Positions 1-4,358 of a stretch of 8,212 nt of DNA are shown here, piece after piece. Position numbers and translations under genes: made by a program. Origin of the DNA: Desulfobacteraceae bacterium. Its GTDB lineage: Bacteria > Desulfobacterota > Desulfobacteria > Desulfobacterales > Desulfobacteraceae. The notes under the pieces are model-generated. The model made no database searches and had not been told where the DNA came from. It saw nothing but the letters and a program-made list of their open reading frames with translations. The stretch spans positions 1 to 8,212 of the forward strand of contig JAGLLQ010000190.1 in assembly GCA_023140455.1 (NCBI GenBank), given 5' to 3'. The stretch's first letter is position 1. Each line of letters begins with the position of its first letter.

Positions 1-396
1 CCAATCAAAAAAACTAAATTATTTGATATTCTCAGAACAGTTTTAAGTATTGACTCTCAGAATATTGACCAGTCTTGTGAGCCAATTATTACATCATATA
101 AAGTTGAAGAAATTAAAAAAGCACAGGCAAACAACCATTCAAACCTAAAAATCCTGATAGTTGAAGACAATATAATTAATCAATTAGTAACAAAAAAAAT
201 GTTACAAAAGATAACAAAAAAAATAAGAGAATTGGAAAAAGAAAGTGGTGAGCATGTTCCAATCATTGCCCTTACTGCCAATGCCATGAAAGGTGATCGT
301 GAACGCTATCTTGCCTGCGGTACTGATGAATATCTTTCTAAACCATTAAAGAAAGAAAATCTAATAAAAGCAATGAAATCGCTTGGCTTAATCTAA
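1..396 (+). CDS. C-terminal fragment of a hybrid histidine kinase / multi-receiver protein with a defective last receiver domain
   Basis: The reading frame is open from the first base, so the gene begins upstream of the window; 131 codons and the stop are present. Residues 1-15 (PIKKTKLFDI...) look like the end of a preceding receiver domain, just after its conserved Lys-Pro. A linker of about 35 residues follows, then a second receiver from about residue 50. Its start is typical: ILIVEDN at 51-57, with the acidic pair that binds metal. Its end is typical too: PIIALTAN at 87-94 with the conserved Thr, and YLSKP at 111-115 with the conserved Lys. The middle is missing: LQK (68-70) runs directly into ITKKIRELE, where a normal receiver has about 40 more residues carrying the phospho-acceptor Asp. 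Tandem receivers of this sort are usual at the C-terminus of hybrid sensor kinases, but no kinase domain is visible here. As written, this domain cannot be phosphorylated in the normal way. It may be a decayed gene, a pseudo-receiver or an assembly error. Confidence 0.75.
   Translation, partial: PIKKTKLFDILRTVLSIDSQNIDQSCEPIITSYKVEEIKKAQANNHSNLKILIVEDNIINQLVTKKMLQKITKKIRELEKESGEHVPIIALTANAMKGDRERYLACGTDEYLSKPLKKENLIKAMKSLGLI
188..224 (+). repeat. 13-base perfect direct repeat at the receiver deletion junction
   Basis: The sequence TAACAAAAAAAAT occurs at 188-200 and again at 212-224, 24 bases apart and in the same reading frame. It encodes VTKKM and ITKKI. It lies exactly where the receiver domain lacks its central part. 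It may be a slippage or recombination footprint, or simply an effect of A-rich Lys codons. Confidence 0.6.
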
Positions 397-456
397 TTTT
401 ATCTAAGCATCTTGCATCACACTGTTTTATTATTTCTATACAAATCAAGATTTATA

Positions 457-499
457 TTGATTTTATCAATTTGACAAAACTATAATCCGAAAATATCTT
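457..499 (+). promoter_or_regulatory. Candidate sigma-70-type promoter(s) for yedF
   Basis: Two overlapping candidates lie in this AT-rich spacer. One pairs a perfect TTGACA (471-476) with TATCTT (494-499) across 17 bases. The other pairs TTGATT (457-462) with a perfect TATAAT (481-486) across 18 bases. A short ATTGA/TCAAT inverted repeat (456-470) touches the first -35 box. Such matches are common by chance at this base composition, so the call rests mainly on position ahead of an isolated gene. Confidence 0.35.
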
Positions 500-561
500 A
501 GCCTAATATTTAGATATAATAATACTTGCAAAGGTATTTGAATTTTTTTAAGGAAAAAAGT

Positions 562-1173
562 ATGGCATTAAAATTAGATTGTAGAAATATTGACTGCCCG
601 GGACCTGTTTTAAAAACAAAACAGGCAATTGAAGAACAGGGGGCAACAGAGGTTAAAGTCATTGTTGATAACGATGCTGCTGTGGAAAACGTAACAAGAT
701 TTTTAAATTATCACGAATTTGAAGTGTCTGTTGAATCTGATGGTATAACTTCTACCATTGAAGGTAAAAGTACCGGTAAAATAATAAAACAGGACCTACC
801 GTACAAAGAAAAAAAAGCCGATATAAGCCATGATAATCAAAAAATCATGGTCATGGTTGGAGCGTCTGTTCTTGGAAGAGGCGATGATGAGCTTGGAGGC
901 AAGCTCATGATAAATTTTCTCAAAACTCTTAAAGAGATGGGGGATGATCTATGGCGGCTGATTTTTGTAAATAATGGGGTGAAACTTACCATCAATGATT
1001 CAAACACCCTGTCGATACTAAAAGACCTTGAAAACAATAATGTTCATATTCTGGTCTGCGGTGCCTGCCTTACGCATTTTGATCTTATGAATGAAAAAGC
1101 AGTGGGTGAGACAACAAATATGCTTGATATTGTCACATCAATGCAGCTTGCAGATAAAGTGATTAATCTCTAA
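562..1173 (+). CDS. yedF: YedF-type selenium metabolism protein: TusA/SirA-like domain plus DsrE-like domain
   Basis: The protein has 203 residues. The N-terminal part (about 3-70) is a TusA/SirA-like domain with the signature Cys-Pro motif (DCPGPVLKTK, Cys12) that carries or transfers sulfur or selenium in this superfamily; Cys7 lies just before it. A linker of about 25 residues leads to a DsrE-like domain (about 95-203), with LGRGDDELGGKL at 104-115, FVNNGVKLT at 135-143 and CGACL at 166-170. This two-domain layout and length match the 'selenium metabolism protein YedF' family, which is associated with genomes that make selenophosphate. The exact biochemical role is not established. I chose ATG 562 because AAGGA lies seven bases upstream and the TusA-like fold starts at once; a TTG at 526 would add 12 residues with no good ribosome binding site. 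The gene stands alone between the receiver fragment and a repeat element. No selenocysteine-type in-frame TGA is seen in the window. Confidence 0.85.
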   Translation: MALKLDCRNIDCPGPVLKTKQAIEEQGATEVKVIVDNDAAVENVTRFLNYHEFEVSVESDGITSTIEGKSTGKIIKQDLPYKEKKADISHDNQKIMVMVGASVLGRGDDELGGKLMINFLKTLKEMGDDLWRLIFVNNGVKLTINDSNTLSILKDLENNNVHILVCGACLTHFDLMNEKAVGETTNMLDIVTSMQLADKVINL

Positions 1174-1200
1174 CCATCGAACTGCTATATGATTTATTAT

Positions 1201-1503
1201 ATTGACATAACCCATGCCTGAATCTGAGTGTTTGTGTCAAAAGTTATCCTTTTTGATACCCTATGTTGTTTGAACAATATCTTATTGTAACGTATGAAAT
1301 GCAAATAATGGCAACGTAACCTTAAAGCCGCATTTAAACTTTATTACTGAATAATTTTACGAGAATTGTTAAATTGCCTGGTTGACTAATGTCTGAGTCC
1401 GGTTGTCTTTTCCGGAGCATTCGCTTATTATTTTTTTGTTTTTTAAAAAATGTTTAAGCGGTGGAGGAAAAGATAACCGGACTTAGACATGGGTTATGCC
1501 AAT
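1201..1503. mobile_element. MITE-like or IS-remnant element with terminal and nested inverted repeats
   Basis: The left end (1201-1226, beginning ATTGACATAACCCATG) is the inverted complement of the right end (1478-1503, ending CATGGGTTATGCCAAT) at 21 of 26 positions, and all five differences are transitions. A third copy of the inner motif (ATGTCTGAGTCCGG, from 1389) lies inside in the left-end orientation. It pairs with the right end to give a long hairpin. The span is about 300 bases with no open frame, as expected of a non-autonomous transposon derivative. The dyads are directly visible; the transposon interpretation is inference. I see no clear target-site duplication at either edge, and I cannot assign an IS family. 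Confidence 0.5.
1389..1490 (+). repeat. Long imperfect hairpin, 25-base stem plus inner CGCTTA/TAAGCG stem
   Basis: Arms 1389-1413 and 1466-1490 are inverted complements at 23 of 25 positions. Both exceptions (1395 with 1484, 1405 with 1474) become G-U pairs in plus-strand RNA, so that transcript could form an unbroken 25-pair helix. After an internal loop, CGCTTA (1422-1427) pairs with TAAGCG (1455-1460), closing a loop made largely of T and A runs. No T tract follows the distal arm, so it does not look like an ordinary intrinsic terminator. Confidence 0.75.
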
Positions 1504-1568
1504 GTATCAAAATATTCAGCCATCATAAATAAATTCTTGAAAAATAAGACAAAATAGGTAATATTATA

Positions 1569-1584
1569 GGGTTTTATACTTGCA
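1569..1584 (+). promoter_or_regulatory. Possible sigma-54 (-24/-12) promoter for the glt-car operon
   Basis: GG at 1570-1571 and GC at 1582-1583 are separated by exactly 10 bases, and the downstream element reads TTGCA as in the sigma-54 consensus. The -24 element lacks the usual CAC after GG. Transcription would start near 1595, leaving a leader of about 23 bases that contains the AAGGAG ribosome binding site (1605-1610). Nitrogen-assimilation genes are classic sigma-54 targets, which adds plausibility. An alternative sigma-70-like pair, TTGAAA (1537-1542) and TATTAT (1562-1567), has a long 19-base spacer. Confidence 0.35.
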
Positions 1585-1617
1585 ATAGTTTATATATATA
1601 AATGAAGGAGAATATGA

Positions 1618-2748
1618 ATGTGCCGGTTAATTGCGTTGACCAGCGAAGAACCAGTGTCACCAATTGTTGCCATCAACGCCCTTGATGTAATGAAAGAAGG
1701 TCATGATGGTTCAGGAGTTGGTTTGCTTCTAAGAGATCTTGGTGGTCCGTTTAAAGAGATGAAAGATTCTCCAATCCTGTCTGGTATTTTCACAGAAGAT
1801 GGAATCCGGCGTCTTGATCTTTTTATGATGGATCATGGTTTCATGACCAAATATAAAATAACAATTAAAGTTCCTAAAAATAATTTGTCTAATATTCCCA
1901 AGCGTGACGTATACCTTATAAGAGCTTATGAGCTCCCTGAAGAGTGGGAAAAACTTGACAAAGAGACGATTGAAACACGCTTCATGGAAATCAGACTCAA
2001 AATCCGTGAACTGGGTGCAGAAAAAAAGGATATGATTGTTTTTTCATTCTGGCCAGACACAATCATGATAAAAGAGCTGGGCGACCCACTGGAGGTAGCT
2101 GAACACCTGCAGCTTGACAGAGAAGAATTAAAGAGCGGCGTCATATTTGCTCAAGGGCGGCAAAATACAAATTATGCAATAGATCTTTATGCCTGCCATC
2201 CATTTTTTCTAAAAGGTTATTCTACAATGACCAATGGTGAAAACACAGCATTTATACCCATAAAAAACTTTTTAGAATCCCGGAATTTTTCAGGATATGC
2301 AGGGTATCAATCAGATTCAGAAGTGTTTACACATATTCTCCATTATACGATGTCATACCTGGAATTAGGGCTTGATTCATACAAACATGTGATAACCCCG
2401 CTAAAAAACGCTCATATTGATGAACATCATGACTCGACATTTTTAAAACATCTTAAAGAATCCTGCCGCCAATTAATTATTGACGGACCAAATTGTGTTA
2501 TTGGAGCTCTCCCGGATAACACTTTATTTATGGCTCAGGATCAAAAAAAATTACGCCCCGGTGTTGTTGGGGGAAAACCTGGAATCTTTGCATTTTCTTC
2601 AGAAATATGCGGTCTTGATTCAGTAATCCCTGACAGGGATAAAAACAAAGATATTCAACCCATGTATATGGATACAGCAATTGTCAGTCCGGATCGTCAG
2701 GAGGTAAAAATATGCCGTCAAACAGAACCATTGAACCTTCCACTTTAA
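1618..2748 (+). CDS. Glutamate synthase glutamine amidotransferase (class II, Ntn-type) subunit
   Basis: The protein has 376 residues and equals the amidotransferase domain of GltB made as a separate polypeptide. The start is fixed by the motif Met-Cys-Arg: after removal of Met1, Cys2 becomes the N-terminal nucleophile that hydrolyses glutamine. AAGGAG lies seven bases upstream. An alternative ATG at 1614 is in another frame. Family landmarks in order are HDGSGVG at 29-35, HPFF at 194-197, TMTNGEN at 203-209 (the Asn-Gly of the oxyanion hole), SDSEVF at 232-237, KKLRPGVVGG at 310-319 and SSE at 327-329. No FMN or GXGXG domain is present; both are in the next two genes. The product should pass ammonia to the FMN subunit in the cytoplasm. 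The 3' end overlaps the next gene by 37 bases. The role in glutamate synthase is inferred from this neighbourhood; on its own the domain could serve other amidotransferase systems. Confidence 0.87.
   Translation: MCRLIALTSEEPVSPIVAINALDVMKEGHDGSGVGLLLRDLGGPFKEMKDSPILSGIFTEDGIRRLDLFMMDHGFMTKYKITIKVPKNNLSNIPKRDVYLIRAYELPEEWEKLDKETIETRFMEIRLKIRELGAEKKDMIVFSFWPDTIMIKELGDPLEVAEHLQLDREELKSGVIFAQGRQNTNYAIDLYACHPFFLKGYSTMTNGENTAFIPIKNFLESRNFSGYAGYQSDSEVFTHILHYTMSYLELGLDSYKHVITPLKNAHIDEHHDSTFLKHLKESCRQLIIDGPNCVIGALPDNTLFMAQDQKKLRPGVVGGKPGIFAFSSEICGLDSVIPDRDKNKDIQPMYMDTAIVSPDRQEVKICRQTEPLNLPL
2699..2704 (+). promoter_or_regulatory. Strong ribosome binding site inside the upstream gene
   Basis: AGGAGG lies seven bases before ATG 2712, within the last 50 bases of the amidotransferase gene. 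It decides the start of the FMN subunit and thus the 37-base out-of-frame overlap, an arrangement that favours translational coupling of the two subunits. Confidence 0.75.
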
Positions 2749-4346
2749 GTCTGAGTGATCTGCCATGGCAAATCACCTGGAATAAAGAAAATTGCACATT
2801 ATGCGGCAAATGCACAACTGTTTGCCCTGTTCAGGCAATAGAGCTTAAAGTATTTAGAAAAAGAAAAATCAATGCTTCCATTGATTTGAATCAGAATAAT
2901 AAATCTGAATTCCAAACATATTTTGGAATCAATCAGAAAAAAACAATTAAAAATGCATGTATGGGTTGCGGCATGTGTACACTTATATGCCCGAATGATG
3001 CCATACTTCCTGATAAAAATTTTCAAACAGACAGGCTCGCATTCCATATCAATCAAGGCGGAGAACCAAGAAAACGTGGTGGCAGAAGAAATTCAAAAGA
3101 AAACATCCTTGATAAAATTAAATTCATAAGAATCTCCATGCTTACAGACCCTGCTCTTGATGCTGGAAGACATGAATTTGAATTGTGCACTCTTCTGGGC
3201 AGAATACTTCCTCCAAAAGAGAATATAAAACAATTGCGGGAACAAGGCTGGATCCCTCCTGTTAGAGAAATATATCCACTGGTTATCGGTGGTATGTCCA
3301 TTGGCGCGCTTTCGCCAACAATGTGGGAAGGCCTTCAAATGGGTGTTGCATATCTTAATGAAGAACTTAACATGCAGGTTCGTATCAGCACTGGTGAAGG
3401 AGGATGCCCGGCAAGACTTTTGAGAAGCAGATTCCTGAAATATGTAATCCTTCAGGTAGCAAGCGGTTATTTTGGATGGGATGAAATCATCCATGCACTT
3501 CCCCATATGAAAGAAGATCCCTGTGCAATAGAGATTAAATATGGTCAAGGCGCAAAACCAGGTGATGGCGGCCTTCTCATGTGGCACAAAGTAAATAAAT
3601 TGATTTCGACTATCCGTGGAGTTCCAATGGGAATAAGCCTTCCTAGCCCTCCAACCCATCAGACACAATATTCAATTGAAGAATCAATTGCAAAAATGAT
3701 TTTATCCATGTCCATGGCATGGGGATTCAGGGTACCTGTTTATCCAAAAATATCTGCCACATCAACATCTCTTGCAGTTATGAATAACCTGATGATCAAT
3801 AATTATGCATCCGGTCTTGCCATAGATGGAGAAGATGGGGGGACAGGAGCTGCTTACTCAGTTTCAATGAATCATATGGGACATCCCATTGCTTCATGTG
3901 TCAGGGATAATTATTTAAACCTTGTTAAGGTTGGTAAACAGAATGAAATCCCAATTTTTGCAGGCGGTGGAATCGGTAAAAATGGCAACCTTGCTGCCAA
4001 TGCTGCAGCACTTATAATGCTTGGAGCAAGCGGGGTGCAGATTGGAAAATATGTTATGCAGGCAGGCGCAGGATGTCTTGGCACTGAAGAAGATCGTTGT
4101 AATGTATGCAACACAGGTGTTTGCCCCAAAGGTATAACATCTCAGGACCCAAGGCTTTACAAGCGGCTTGACCCTGAAAAAGTTGCAGAAAGAATAGTAG
4201 ATCTATTCCTGGCTTTTGATACTGAATTCAAAAAGATAATAGCTCCGCTTGGGCGATCAACATCATTGCCAATAGGTATGTCAGATGCACTTGGAATAAA
4301 TGATTATGAAGCAGCTCAACGTCTTAATATCAAATATGTGGTTTAG
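2712..4346 (+). CDS. Glutamate synthase FMN/Fe-S central subunit with N-terminal ferredoxin domain
   Basis: The protein has 544 residues. The N-terminus carries two [4Fe-4S] motifs, Cys28/31/34/38 and Cys83/86/89/93, separated by an insertion of about 45 residues rich in Lys and Asn. Residues from about 185 to 510 are the FMN-binding glutamate synthase barrel. Landmarks are PLVIGGMSIGALS at 189-201, STGEGG at 226-231, KYGQGAKPGDGG at 276-287, KIS at 346-348, DGEDGGTGAA at 372-381 and AGGGIG at 417-422. A Cys cluster (Cys455, 463, 466, 471) stands where GltB binds its [3Fe-4S] cluster. This subunit should convert 2-oxoglutarate plus ammonia to glutamate through the 2-iminoglutarate intermediate, using electrons relayed by the Fe-S centres. 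The N-terminal ferredoxin domain is absent from classic GltB and is typical of split, archaeal-style versions. The gene overlaps the amidotransferase gene and ends 12 bases before the next. Confidence 0.9.
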   Translation: MPSNRTIEPSTLSLSDLPWQITWNKENCTLCGKCTTVCPVQAIELKVFRKRKINASIDLNQNNKSEFQTYFGINQKKTIKNACMGCGMCTLICPNDAILPDKNFQTDRLAFHINQGGEPRKRGGRRNSKENILDKIKFIRISMLTDPALDAGRHEFELCTLLGRILPPKENIKQLREQGWIPPVREIYPLVIGGMSIGALSPTMWEGLQMGVAYLNEELNMQVRISTGEGGCPARLLRSRFLKYVILQVASGYFGWDEIIHALPHMKEDPCAIEIKYGQGAKPGDGGLLMWHKVNKLISTIRGVPMGISLPSPPTHQTQYSIEESIAKMILSMSMAWGFRVPVYPKISATSTSLAVMNNLMINNYASGLAIDGEDGGTGAAYSVSMNHMGHPIASCVRDNYLNLVKVGKQNEIPIFAGGGIGKNGNLAANAAALIMLGASGVQIGKYVMQAGAGCLGTEEDRCNVCNTGVCPKGITSQDPRLYKRLDPEKVAERIVDLFLAFDTEFKKIIAPLGRSTSLPIGMSDALGINDYEAAQRLNIKYVV

Positions 4347-4358
4347 GAGGCATAAGCA

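Larger units (their letters stand above)
1174..1617. other. 444-base gene-free region between yedF and the glutamate synthase operon
   Basis: I find no convincing coding frame here. The region holds the nested inverted repeats described separately (about 1201-1503). It also has two smaller dyads. One is a perfect six-base arm pair, ACAATA/TATTGT, at 1274-1288. The other is a TCAAAAG/CTTTTTGA hairpin with one bulged base at 1237-1256. The last 110 bases form the AT-rich leader of the glt operon. No clear intrinsic terminator (GC-rich stem followed by a T run) follows yedF. Confidence 0.6.

Noticed and set aside
522..531. ATACTTGCAA shared with 1576-1585 upstream of the glt operon, suggesting a second sigma-54 site before yedF
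   Set aside because: The required GG is absent at the matching upstream position (516-517 read AT), so the shared ten bases alone do not make a promoter; probably chance.
526..561. TTG start 12 codons upstream for YedF
   Set aside because: No ribosome binding site precedes it, while ATG 562 has AAGGA at proper spacing and begins exactly at the conserved TusA-like domain.
1389..1490. Intrinsic terminator for yedF
   Set aside because: The stem is far longer than usual, lies over 200 bases from the stop codon and is not followed by a T tract.
1504..1617. Glutamine-responsive riboswitch in the glt leader
   Set aside because: The leader is almost entirely A/T with no G/C-paired core, and no known glutamine aptamer pattern is visible.
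1174..1617. CRISPR array or attachment site suggested by repeated motifs
   Set aside because: The repeats are few, inverted and unevenly spaced, and there are no cas, integrase or tRNA genes in the window.
3093..3668. 191-codon open frame on the minus strand
   Set aside because: It lies wholly opposite the conserved FMN barrel gene and its translation has no recognisable domain; it is a shadow of the real gene.
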